A DNA stretch of 33,605 nucleotides from Oscillospiraceae bacterium (GTDB lineage: Bacteria > Bacillota > Clostridia > Oscillospirales > Acutalibacteraceae), in the NCBI GenBank assembly GCA_015065665.1, contig SVPX01000012.1, positions 1 through 33,605 on the forward strand. Direction: 5' to 3'. A program made the position numbers and the translations under genes. This document shows, piece after piece, positions 15,571 through 22,060 of the stretch; position 1 is the stretch's first letter; each line of letters starts with the position of its first letter. The notes beneath the pieces are model-generated. The model was not told where the DNA came from. It did not search any database and saw nothing but the letters and a program-made list of their open reading frames with translations.

Positions 15571-15614
15571 AAAACTTCCTCAGTTTTTTCTACTGAGGAA
15601 GTTTTTGTTTTTTT
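15571..15614 (+). terminator. Terminator after the lipid kinase
   Basis: AAAACTTCCTCAGT (15571-15584) pairs perfectly with ACTGAGGAAGTTTT (15592-15605) and a T-rich tail continues to 15614. Confidence 0.93.
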
Positions 15615-15639
15615 ATTTACAAATAATAAAAAATATTTG

Positions 15640-15648
15640 TGATATAAT
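15640..15648 (+). promoter_or_regulatory. Extended -10 promoter of the ECF sigma operon
   Basis: TGATATAAT fits TGn-TATAAT; TTTACA upstream (15616-15621) is 21 bp away, too far for a normal -35. Sigma-A use is likely, without an obvious autoregulatory ECF site. Confidence 0.55.
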
Positions 15649-15697
15649 GCAAAATATGGTGTGGTTTATTTGTTTTATAGGTGAAGGAGGTAAAGAA

Positions 15698-16189
15698 GTG
15701 GAAAATATACTTGGTACCAAGCAACAGGCAGAATTAATAATCAGACAGTATGCAGATATGATATTCCGTATAGCTTGTCAGAATACAGGAAGTATGCAGG
15801 ATGCAGAGGATATTCTGCAGGAGGTTGCGTTGACGCTTCTTCAAAAGGATGCTCCGCTTTATGACAAGGACTACATAAAACCGTGGCTTATCAGAGTTAC
15901 TATAAACAAGTGCAGAAATCTGACAAATTCTGCTAAAAGAAGAAAAACTGAACCTCTGGAGGATTATATACATCTGGAGAGCCCCTGTGACAAGGGAATC
16001 TGGGATGACATTATGGAACTTCCCCATAATTACAGAAATGTTGTGTACCTCTTTTACTATGAGGGATACAGCATAGATGAAATAGGGAAGATTATGGGCA
16101 GAAAACCTGCAACAATAGGTTCCTGGCTTTATAGAGCAAGGAAGAAACTGAAAACTATAATTACAGAAGGAGGAAATAGTTATGAATAA
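15698..16189 (+). CDS. ECF-type RNA polymerase sigma factor
   Basis: The GTG at 15698 follows GAAGGAGGT, giving 163 residues. Region 2 spans about 15-75 (YADMIFRIACQNTGSMQDAE then DILQEVALTLLQ). Region 4 spans about 105-158 (LPHNYRNVVYLFYYEGYSID then a helix-turn-helix IGKIMGRKPATIGSWLYRAR). No region 1 or 3, as in sigma-70 ECF types. The stop overlaps the ATG of the next gene by 8 nt, the usual sigma/anti-sigma arrangement. The signal and regulon are unknown. Confidence 0.92.
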   Translation: MENILGTKQQAELIIRQYADMIFRIACQNTGSMQDAEDILQEVALTLLQKDAPLYDKDYIKPWLIRVTINKCRNLTNSAKRRKTEPLEDYIHLESPCDKGIWDDIMELPHNYRNVVYLFYYEGYSIDEIGKIMGRKPATIGSWLYRARKKLKTIITEGGNSYE

Positions 16190-17075
16190 AAACGAATATA
16201 CTCAGTTTATGAGCAAAGTTAAAGCACCCTCAGGTGCTGTGGAGAAAGCGGTTGAGGGAATATACGAGGAAAAGAAGTCGGCAACAATCACAGAGTTCAA
16301 GCCCGGAGGAAAGCGGGGCTTTGGCCTTGCTTTGGCAGCAGCGGTGTTGTGCCTTGTGGTTTTGTCGGGGGTTGTATTCTTCCCCTTTGGTGGCGGTGCA
16401 GAGAACAGCTTTGTTATCACTGCAGGTGCCAAAGAGATAAACAACTATGAACTTACAAAACTTGGTGAGCTTAAGTGTGAACTTGATTCCTTTGGGATTA
16501 TATTCAACGAGAAAGATCAGGCAATCTGTATTACTATGTGCCAGTGGCTTGATTTCCCCATATCCTGCACAGGCGAAGAGGTTGAATCCGTAACCTATAA
16601 GATGCAGGGTAAAGGCTGTTTTGCTATTCCAAAAACTGCCACAAACATTACTGAAAAAGTGTCTTTTATGGATTCAAAGGAGATTGCACCTCAGGACAAA
16701 GTGCATTTGCAGGGTGTCAACGATGCACACAGTTACGGAGAAAATCTTAGCTCGTTTACCGCAGATTATTTATATCAGAATCAGGATTTTGTGCTGTGTC
16801 TGTATACAAGTGATAACAATGGACCTTATTGTGAGAAATACAATTTAACCGCCCAAAAGACAGAAGACGGAATTTCTCACGGCAAGGACTTTGATTATCA
16901 GCAGATGTATTATGATTTGTTTTCTGCAGATGACTACTCGGTAGAAATCACAGCAAATTTTAAGGACGGTATATCACAGACAAAAGTCGTTGATCTGGTA
17001 ATTGAAAAAACAGACAGACAGAGCGAGTACGAGTTTACTCCGTCTCTTACAATCAGCGCAAAACTTGCAGAGTAA
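16182..17075 (+). CDS. Probable membrane anti-sigma factor
   Basis: 297 residues. Residues 1-45 are cytoplasmic and charged, 46-67 form one transmembrane helix (GFGLALAAAVLCLVVLSGVV), and about 75-297 form an extracytoplasmic beta-rich domain. There is no zinc anti-sigma HxxxCxxC motif and no clear RsgI domain. The assignment rests on the 8-nt overlap with the ECF gene, the single membrane span and the size. AGAAGGAGG precedes the ATG, within the sigma gene. The outer domain may be the signal sensor. Confidence 0.7.
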   Translation: MNKNEYTQFMSKVKAPSGAVEKAVEGIYEEKKSATITEFKPGGKRGFGLALAAAVLCLVVLSGVVFFPFGGGAENSFVITAGAKEINNYELTKLGELKCELDSFGIIFNEKDQAICITMCQWLDFPISCTGEEVESVTYKMQGKGCFAIPKTATNITEKVSFMDSKEIAPQDKVHLQGVNDAHSYGENLSSFTADYLYQNQDFVLCLYTSDNNGPYCEKYNLTAQKTEDGISHGKDFDYQQMYYDLFSADDYSVEITANFKDGISQTKVVDLVIEKTDRQSEYEFTPSLTISAKLAE

Positions 17076-17104
17076 AAAATCAGATTATATACCTTTGATA
17101 AACA

Positions 17105-17133
17105 ATGCGGCTTCCTCATAGAGGGAGCCGTAT
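17105..17133 (+). terminator. Hairpin after the sigma/anti-sigma operon
   Basis: A 13-bp stem (17105-17117 with 17121-17133), containing two wobbles and a 3-nt loop; only a short T-containing tail follows. Probable weak terminator. Confidence 0.55.
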
Positions 17134-17173
17134 TCTCGATTATACACAAAAGTAAAAGGGGTTAATCAAAGAA

Positions 17174-17202
17174 TTTACTTTATAGGATAAGTGTGGTATA
17201 AT
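17174..17202 (+). promoter_or_regulatory. Strong promoter of a gene-free transcript
   Basis: TTTACT (17174-17179), 17-bp spacer, TGG-TATAAT (-10 at 17197-17202, extended form). No ribosome binding site or open reading frame on the + strand follows before the terminator. Confidence 0.8.
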
Positions 17203-17208
17203 CTAGCT

Positions 17209-17455
17209 GATAAATAAGAATTTGCAAGCGTGACGCTTAACCCGATTCCGCCTATTTATAAATATATATTACAATAACGTTTCTTTAACGGCGGGGGTAA
17301 TAAGTGTGTTTTATTCCGCCGTATATGAGTGTTAACTCTAAAACAAACTTTTTCAAAGGCGGAGTTGCCCTGCGGGTGGCTAACCCGCAAATTCCAATTT
17401 GTGGAGTGAACAAAAGAGATATGAGAGAAAGAAAAATCTCTCATATCTCTTTTTT
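17209..17455 (+). ncRNA. Candidate structured non-coding RNA, family not assigned
   Basis: About 245 nt between a strong promoter and a strong terminator, with no plausible gene. Pairings: closing stem GAATTTGC (17218-17225) with GCAAATTC (17387-17394). A small hairpin AAGCG-TGA-CGCTT (17226-17238). An 11-bp stem CGATTCCGCCT (17243-17253) with AGGCGGAGTTG (17357-17367), two G-U. An apical hairpin ACGGCGG/CCGCCGT (17288-17294, 17316-17322) continued by AATAA/TTATT past a GGGT bulge. A 3' hairpin TGCGGGT/ACCCGCA (17371-17377, 17383-17389). Together these give a four-way junction. TAACCCG occurs twice (17238-17244, 17381-17387) and could compete for CGGGT at 17373-17377 or the GGGT bulge. GC-rich stems in AT-rich loops argue for selection. 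6S RNA and the clostridial raiA motif are the families to test first; I cannot assign either. Confidence 0.68.
17411..17455. terminator. Bidirectional terminator (RNA and truncated deacetylase)
   Basis: AGAGATATGAGAG (17415-17427) with CTCTCATATCTCT (17438-17450), a perfect 13-bp stem extended by A/T pairs on both flanks, with T runs in either direction. Confidence 0.92.
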
Positions 17456-17461
17456 GTAAGT

Positions 17462-17697
17462 TTATTCAGAGAGATGCATCCTGCCCTCGTGGTCGGTGGT
17501 GTAGTCACCCTCCAAAATGATTTGTGAGATAGGCACGAATTCGTAGCCCTGCGCTCTTACTGCATCAATAATCTGTGGCAGTGCCTCGGGAGTATTCTTG
17601 GCACCATTGTGCATAAGGATTATACTGCCTGATGTGAGCTTTGATGTTATCCTTTCAACCATCTGAGCAGGTGTGGGGTCTTTCCAGTCAAGACTGT
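17462..17697 (-). pseudogene. Truncated copy of the PdaB-type deacetylase (C-terminal ~78 codons)
   Basis: The last ~78 codons of the deacetylase at 18148-18915, from SLDWKDPTP to the stop. The protein differs from the intact copy at one position only (Ala for Gln in PTPAQM). It lacks all metal-binding motifs of the NodB domain. The reading frame continues into the insert as far as 17812, but that part has no homology or ribosome binding site and is accidental. Almost all nucleotide changes are synonymous, so the copy was under selection until recently. Confidence 0.88.
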
Positions 17698-18077
17698 TGC
17701 CATTAGATACAAAAGTAAAGATTTTTATTTTATGCTTTACAGTAGGTAATAAATGTAGTAAAATATAATTTACAAATTTGAAGTGATATGAGGGATAAAA
17801 ATGAATGTGCATGAGTTGATTGTAAATGAATTATTTGAAACCAAGTCGCTTGCGGCACTTATATTTTTAATCGATAATGGACGTGAATTAGAGTTCACTG
17901 TAGATAAAAATGAATGTTTTATTACTCGTGACAATTCAAAAAAGTATGTATCGTTGTATGTGAATAATAATGAGAGTAGCTTTGATAGTGTTTGTGAATT
18001 GATTGAGAATGCTATGATAGAGGATATACGATTTTTAGCAGCATGGAATAAGGCTGAGCTAATGTATTTGTTATAAA
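17698..18077. mobile_element. AT-rich insert between direct repeats, carrying an orphan gene
   Basis: 380 bp, visibly richer in A+T than its flanks, bounded on both sides by ~305-bp direct repeats. It holds one good gene (17801-18076) and about 100 bp of AT-rich leader with TATAAT at 17764-17769. No transposase or integrase and no terminal inverted repeats. The geometry fits single-crossover (Campbell-type) integration or recombination with an allele from a relative. The term mobile element is used loosely. Confidence 0.55.
17801..18076 (+). CDS. Orphan small acidic protein (91 aa)
   Basis: ATG at 17801 preceded by GAGGG at 6-nt spacing. The product has alternating beta-like segments (ELEFTVDKNECFITRDN, KKYVSLYVNNNESSFDS) followed by a helix (VCELIENAMIEDIRFLAAWN). 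It is acidic, with no signal or membrane segment. The overall look, a small alpha/beta acidic protein alone in an AT-rich insert, recalls immunity proteins of polymorphic toxin systems, but there is no toxin gene nearby and I cannot name a family. Its base composition differs clearly from its neighbours, consistent with acquisition. Confidence 0.65.
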   Translation: MNVHELIVNELFETKSLAALIFLIDNGRELEFTVDKNECFITRDNSKKYVSLYVNNNESSFDSVCELIENAMIEDIRFLAAWNKAELMYLL

Positions 18078-18383
18078 CCAATTTGAATTTGACAATGAAC
18101 AAAAGAGATATGAGAGTATAAAATCTCCCATATCTTTTTTTGTAAGTTTATTCAGAGAGATGCATCCTGCCTTCGTGGTCGGTGGTGTAGTCACCCTCTA
18201 AAATGATTTGTGAGATAGGCACGAATTCGTACCCCTGCGCTCTTACTGCATCTATAATCTGTGGCAGGGCTTCGGGGGTGTTCTTGGCACCATTGTGCAT
18301 AAGGATTATACTGCCTGATGTGAGTTTTGATGTTATCCTTTCAACCATCTGCTGTGGGGTGGGGTCTTTCCAGTCAAGACTGT
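18078..18383. repeat. Direct repeat, right copy (within intact pdaB gene)
   Basis: Matches 17394-17697, with a 5-bp longer spacer between CCAATTTG and TGAAC. It includes a decayed version of the terminator and the 3' end of the intact deacetylase gene. Confidence 0.88.
18101..18140. terminator. Terminator of the intact deacetylase gene, imperfect copy
   Basis: Same element as 17411-17455, but the right arm reads CTCCCATATCTTT, leaving mismatches; A/T runs remain on both sides. Confidence 0.7.
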
Positions 18384-18915
18384 CAATGTCCCATTGTATG
18401 GGATACATACTGCTTTCTTTGACGGATTTTACCACCGAGTTGTCATAGTCTCCGTAAGGGGGTCTGAAGAGAGTAGGGGCTTTGCCTGTAATGGCTTTAA
18501 TTTTATCGTTGCAGTTTTTTATCTCTGACATTTGTCCCTCTTTTGAGAGTTTAGTCATATAGGCGTGGGTGTCAGAGTGGTTTTCCACATCGTGTCCCGC
18601 TTTTGCTATGGCTTTTACCGAGTCGGGATATTTATCTACCCAATCACCTACGAGGAAGAAGGTAGCGGTCACATTCTTATCTTTCAGAATCTGAAGCAGA
18701 GTTTCTGTTTGCTCGTTGCCCCAGGCGGCATCAAATGAGATTGCAACCTTCTTGTCATCTCTTTGCACACAGTAGATAGGGATATCCCTTGGCTCTGAGG
18801 ATGCGGCAACAATCTTAGCAGTTGTGCGGAAGGTAACTGTCAGGGCAATTGCTCCAAGGAGTACACAGGAAAGCACAAGGAGGATTTTATTTTTTGTCAG
18901 GGTATAAATTTTCAT
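18148..18915 (-). CDS. pdaB: Polysaccharide deacetylase, PdaB/YbaN type
   Basis: 255 residues. An N-terminal hydrophobic segment (about 9-28) anchors or exports it. The NodB domain shows AISFDAAWGNEQTETLL (catalytic and metal Asp), HSDTH (metal His pair) and FRPPYGDYD, then WDIDSLDWKD and ILMHNGAKNT. The FDAAWG motif is typical of the PdaB sporulation group. It would deacetylate N-acetyl sugars of peptidoglycan or a related polymer outside the membrane. GAGGTG serves as ribosome binding site for the ATG at 18915 (6 nt) or 18918 (3 nt); a GTG at 18924 overlaps that site and is excluded. A partial second copy lies at 17462-17697. Confidence 0.9.
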   Translation of the reverse strand: MKIYTLTKNKILLVLSCVLLGAIALTVTFRTTAKIVAASSEPRDIPIYCVQRDDKKVAISFDAAWGNEQTETLLQILKDKNVTATFFLVGDWVDKYPDSVKAIAKAGHDVENHSDTHAYMTKLSKEGQMSEIKNCNDKIKAITGKAPTLFRPPYGDYDNSVVKSVKESSMYPIQWDIDSLDWKDPTPQQMVERITSKLTSGSIILMHNGAKNTPEALPQIIDAVRAQGYEFVPISQIILEGDYTTDHEGRMHLSE

Positions 18916-18950
18916 CATAAACACCTCAGTAATTTATATGCTGAGAGTAA

Positions 18951-18985
18951 AAGAAAAAGCACTGCAGCATATGTTGCAGTGCTTT
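18951..18985 (-). terminator. Terminator of the epsC-cysS operon
   Basis: Stem AAAGCACTGCAGCAT/ATGTTGCAGTGCTTT (18956-18985), 15-bp arms with one G-T pair; leftward it runs into TTTTTCTTTT. T's also follow on the plus strand, so it may work both ways. Confidence 0.9.
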
Positions 18986-19010
18986 GAGTTTTTTTGTTTT
19001 TGTGATATTA

Positions 19011-20432
19011 TCAGCGGACAATCTTCCACTTGATTCCCTGAGGTGTATCCTCCAGCACAACACCGCGGGCATTCAGCTCATCGCGGATTCTGTCAGCAGT
19101 TGCCCAGTCTTTTGCTTTTCTTGCTTCAGTACGCTGTGCAATGAGAGCTTCAATCTCCTGTGCTTCTTCGTCAGATGCACCTGTGTCTGCCTGAGCATCA
19201 GCAATTTTCTTTGCAGCCTCAATAAGTCCAAGAGAAAGTACCTGCTCAAAATCTCTGACGAGATAAAGCTTTGTAGCATCGTTTACAGGTGCCTTCAGTA
19301 CATCGTAAAGGCAGGTAAGTCCAAGGGATGTGTTCAGGTCGTTGCCTACAGCCTCTTTGAATTTATCGATGTACTCCTGTGCCTTTTCTGTATCAACCTC
19401 GCCCTCGTCCTTGAGTGTAGCAATACGAGATACCAGTTTGTTGTAGGCAACAACAGCATTGTCAAGGCTCTCAAAGGTGAAGGTGAGGGGCTTACGGTAG
19501 TGGCTCTGGAGACAGAACATTCTGTATACAAGAGGATCGTAACCTTTGCTCTCTAAAAGAGAAACTGTCAGGAATTCACCCTTTGATTTGCTCATCTTGC
19601 CTGTGGAGTCAAGGAGATGGAGTACATGGAACCAATGGGGGCACCACTGATGTCCAAGGTAGGCCTCAGACTGTGCAATCTCGTTTGTGTGGTGGGGGAA
19701 AGCATTATCTACACCGCCGCAATGCAGGTCAAGGTACTCACCGCCGTGCTTGATGCTGATAGCAGAACACTCAATATGCCAACCGGGGTAACCATTGCCC
19801 CAAGGGGAATCCCACTTAAGTTCCTGGTCCTCAAACTTGGACTTGGTGAACCAGAGAACAAAGTCGGTCTTGTTGCGCTTATGCTCATCTTCTTCAACGC
19901 TGTCACGAACACCTACAGCCAGATCTTCTTCTGTCTGATTGCCGAAAACATAGTATTTGTCCAGTTTGGATGTATCAAAGTAAACATTGCCACCTGCCTC
20001 GTAAGCATAACCTTTTTCAAGGAGAACTGTAACCATCTCGATGAATTCGGGGATGCACTGGGTTGCAGGCATAACAACATCGGGAGTACGGATATTGAGT
20101 TTCTTGCAATCCTCAAAGAAAGCCTTTGTGTAGAAGTCGGCAATCTCAAGGACGGTTTTCTTCTCACGCTTTGCACCCTTGAGCATTTTGTCCTCGCCTG
20201 TGTCCGCATCACTTGCAAGGTGACCAACATCGGTGATGTTCATAACGCGGTTAACATCGTAGCCGATATAACGGAGGAACTTGTCAAGAGCATCTTCCAT
20301 AATATAGGTGCGGAGATTACCGATATGTGCATAGTGGTATACTGTGGGACCGCAGGTGTACATATTTACTTTGCCTGCTTCGTGAGTTACAAACTCCTGT
20401 TTTTTCTGTCCTAATGTGTTGTATAAAATCAT
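19011..20432 (-). CDS. cysS: Cysteinyl-tRNA synthetase
   Basis: 473 residues, standard length for the class I enzyme. YTCGPTVY (25-32) contains the zinc Cys27, HIGN (36-39) is the HIGH motif, HIECSAI and GGVDNAFPHH carry further zinc ligands, and KMSKSKGEF the KMSKS loop. The ATG overlaps the epsC stop (ATGA), with GGAGG upstream, so translation is coupled. Expression should follow cysteine-tRNA charging through the T-box at 21104-21381. Confidence 0.98.
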   Translation of the reverse strand: MILYNTLGQKKQEFVTHEAGKVNMYTCGPTVYHYAHIGNLRTYIMEDALDKFLRYIGYDVNRVMNITDVGHLASDADTGEDKMLKGAKREKKTVLEIADFYTKAFFEDCKKLNIRTPDVVMPATQCIPEFIEMVTVLLEKGYAYEAGGNVYFDTSKLDKYYVFGNQTEEDLAVGVRDSVEEDEHKRNKTDFVLWFTKSKFEDQELKWDSPWGNGYPGWHIECSAISIKHGGEYLDLHCGGVDNAFPHHTNEIAQSEAYLGHQWCPHWFHVLHLLDSTGKMSKSKGEFLTVSLLESKGYDPLVYRMFCLQSHYRKPLTFTFESLDNAVVAYNKLVSRIATLKDEGEVDTEKAQEYIDKFKEAVGNDLNTSLGLTCLYDVLKAPVNDATKLYLVRDFEQVLSLGLIEAAKKIADAQADTGASDEEAQEIEALIAQRTEARKAKDWATADRIRDELNARGVVLEDTPQGIKWKIVR

Positions 20433-21061
20433 TTTTTCATTTCCTCCAATTCTTTTCTGAGAACTGTAATTTCGTGTTCAAGTCTGCACAGAGCCTGAGA
20501 TACAGGGTCTGCTACGTGGATGTGATCAAGCTCCTCTACCTTCTGTCCTGCTATTCTGACAATCCTTGCAGGAACACCTACGGCGGTGGAGTCGGCAGGT
20601 ACCTCAGACAGTACAACAGCACCTGCGGCAATACGGGCATTGTCGCCAACCTTGAAAGGTCCAAGCACCTTGGCACCTGAGCCCACAAGCACATTGTTGC
20701 CAAGAGTGGGGTGGCGTTTGCCGTGGTCCTTACCTGTACCGCCAAGGGTAACATTCTGATAAATGGTGCAGTTGTCGCCGATGATTGTAGTTTCTCCGAT
20801 AACAACGCCCATACCGTGGTCTATTACAAGTCCTTTGCCAATGGTGGCACCGGGGTGAATTTCAACACCTGTACGGCGTCTTGCACTCTGTGATATCCAA
20901 CGGGCAAGGAACTTCATATTGTGTCTGTAAAACCAGTTTGCCTTGCGATAAGCCCTCAGTGCCTTGAAGCCCGAGTAGAGGCAGTATACCTCAAAACGGC
21001 TTCTTGCGGCAGGGTCACGCTCTAGATAAGCATCAAGGTCGTTAATAAGATTCTTAAACAA
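20429..21061 (-). CDS. epsC: Serine O-acetyltransferase (EpsC/CysE type)
   Basis: Makes O-acetylserine for cysteine synthesis. The start is TTG at 21061, with TTTGGAG seven nt upstream, giving 210 residues; an earlier in-frame TTG at 21124 lies inside the T-box terminator and is rejected. Residues about 1-75 are helical (NLINDLDAYLERDPAARS). From about 85 a left-handed beta-helix with hexapeptide repeats follows: HPGATIGKGLVIDHGMGVVI, then GGTGKDHGKRHPTLGNNVLV and VPARIVR. The C-terminal 25 residues are helical and Glu-rich. The T-box lies just upstream. Confidence 0.93.
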   Translation of the reverse strand: MFKNLINDLDAYLERDPAARSRFEVYCLYSGFKALRAYRKANWFYRHNMKFLARWISQSARRRTGVEIHPGATIGKGLVIDHGMGVVIGETTIIGDNCTIYQNVTLGGTGKDHGKRHPTLGNNVLVGSGAKVLGPFKVGDNARIAAGAVVLSEVPADSTAVGVPARIVRIAGQKVEELDHIHVADPVSQALCRLEHEITVLRKELEEMKK

Positions 21062-21103
21062 TATATCAACTCCAAAGAGAAATTTGCGGGTTTGGATGTA
21101 TAG

Positions 21104-21381
21104 AAAAAATAAAAGCCGTCCCAAATCAAGGGACGACTTCCTGGTCGTGGTTCCACCCGAGTTCAGCCGAGGTGTAAATATATCCTCAGCCCTCTGTGAC
21201 CTGTAACGGGGTCATCCGCAAAAGACTACTTTTTCTCATATAATAGAAGAGATGTTCGTCCTTTGGGCTCACGGGTGCATTTCCTGCGCGGTGTCTTTGG
21301 GCAGATTCCACCATACACTACCCTCTCTGTAAAGTCCTTGCGGAGTACTTCTCCCGTTCGTAGCCTTTCAAATATGAACTT
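21104..21381 (-). promoter_or_regulatory. T-box riboswitch, probably cysteine-specific, upstream of epsC-cysS
   Basis: On the minus strand the leader contains CAGAGAGG near the 5' end (stem I kink-turn element). The T-box itself is CGGGTGGAACCACGACC (about 21144-21160). The terminator is AAGTCGTCCC/GGGACGGCTT (21139-21130 with 21122-21113) followed by T's (21112-21103). GAAATGCACC near 21270-21285 suggests UGC (Cys) as specifier, which fits the genes. Uncharged tRNA-Cys would form the antiterminator. The specifier call is a best reading without folding. Confidence 0.9.
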
Positions 21382-21387
21382 TAATAT

Positions 21388-21416
21388 ATTATATATATAC
21401 TTTGCAAAAAATGCAA
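21388..21416 (-). promoter_or_regulatory. Promoter of the T-box operon
   Basis: Minus strand TTGCAT (21416-21411), 17 bp, TATAAT (21393-21388); expected start about 21381. Confidence 0.85.
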
Positions 21417-21447
21417 CTGTTTTATTTGTGGAAGTAATAAGTAAAAT

Positions 21448-22041
21448 TTATCTTTCCTTGATACAGTCTTTGTTATCCTTAAGATAGATAACTCCTGAGA
21501 TGATTGCAAAGATTGTGCTTATCCACAGCAAAACCTCGCCTGCAACTACAAGCCAGGGGGCAATCATATCGGTTGTTGCCTGTGTAAGGGGGATAAGTCC
21601 CACTTTGCAAAGTTCAAGGAAGAACTGGAACACAAACACAGCCACAATAGCGATAATCTGAGTGACAGTCTTAACCTTGCCCCACATATTGGCGGCAATA
21701 ACCTTGCCTCCGGACGCGGCTACAAGGCGGATAGATGTGATTGCAAACTCTCTGAAAAGCACAACGATAACCAACACAGGGTCGCAGAGTTTCATTGCCA
21801 CAAAGCATACAAGGCAGGAGATAACAAGAATCTTGTCAGCCAAGGGGTCGGCAAACTTGCCAAAATCGGTGATAAGGTTTCTTTCTCTTGCGATTTTGCC
21901 GTCAAAGAAGTCTGTGAGTGATGCGGCGCCGAAGATAAGTCCCGACACAAAGAAGTGCAGGGGAAAATCTATCAAAAGAGTTGCTATCATAAAGGGTACT
22001 AACAAAATCCTGAGTATAGTCAGTTTGTTTGGTAAGTTCAT
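21448..22041 (-). CDS. pgsA: CDP-diacylglycerol-glycerol-3-phosphate 3-phosphatidyltransferase
   Basis: 197 residues, several membrane helices. The CDP-alcohol phosphotransferase motif is intact: DFFDGKIAR then DFGKFADPLADK, i.e. D-x2-DG-x2-AR-x8-G-x3-D-x3-D. MNLPNKLTILRI is the usual PgsA start. It makes phosphatidylglycerophosphate for PG and cardiolipin. It is the last gene of the recA-recX-rimO-pgsA set, 19 nt after rimO. I see no clear terminator behind it before the T-box promoter. Confidence 0.95.
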   Translation of the reverse strand: MNLPNKLTILRILLVPFMIATLLIDFPLHFFVSGLIFGAASLTDFFDGKIARERNLITDFGKFADPLADKILVISCLVCFVAMKLCDPVLVIVVLFREFAITSIRLVAASGGKVIAANMWGKVKTVTQIIAIVAVFVFQFFLELCKVGLIPLTQATTDMIAPWLVVAGEVLLWISTIFAIISGVIYLKDNKDCIKER

Positions 22042-22060
22042 AAAATCAAATCCTCAATTG

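Larger units (their letters stand above)
17394..17697. repeat. Direct repeat, left copy (terminator plus truncated pdaB 3' end)
   Basis: About 304 bp matching 18078-18383. It starts at CCAATTTG within the RNA's closing region, includes the hairpin terminator and 237 bp of the deacetylase coding end, and stops abruptly after AGACTGT. Over the coding part I count 14 differences in 237 bp, five of them clustered in two adjacent codons. Confidence 0.88.

Noticed and set aside
17462..17812. 116-codon frame reading the truncated deacetylase tail as a complete gene
   Set aside because: The N-terminal part comes from the AT-rich insert by chance, with no start signal, and no catalytic motif is present.
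18951..18985. Terminator at 18956-18985 as the start of another small RNA
   Set aside because: The hairpin directly follows cysS on the minus strand and its T tract fits simple termination; no promoter is nearby.
19617..20414. 265-codon + strand frame opposite cysS
   Set aside because: Lies wholly antisense to cysteinyl-tRNA synthetase with no start signal or domain.
21263..21487. 74-codon + strand frame across the T-box region
   Set aside because: Overlaps a clear T-box leader and promoter on the other strand; no ribosome binding site.
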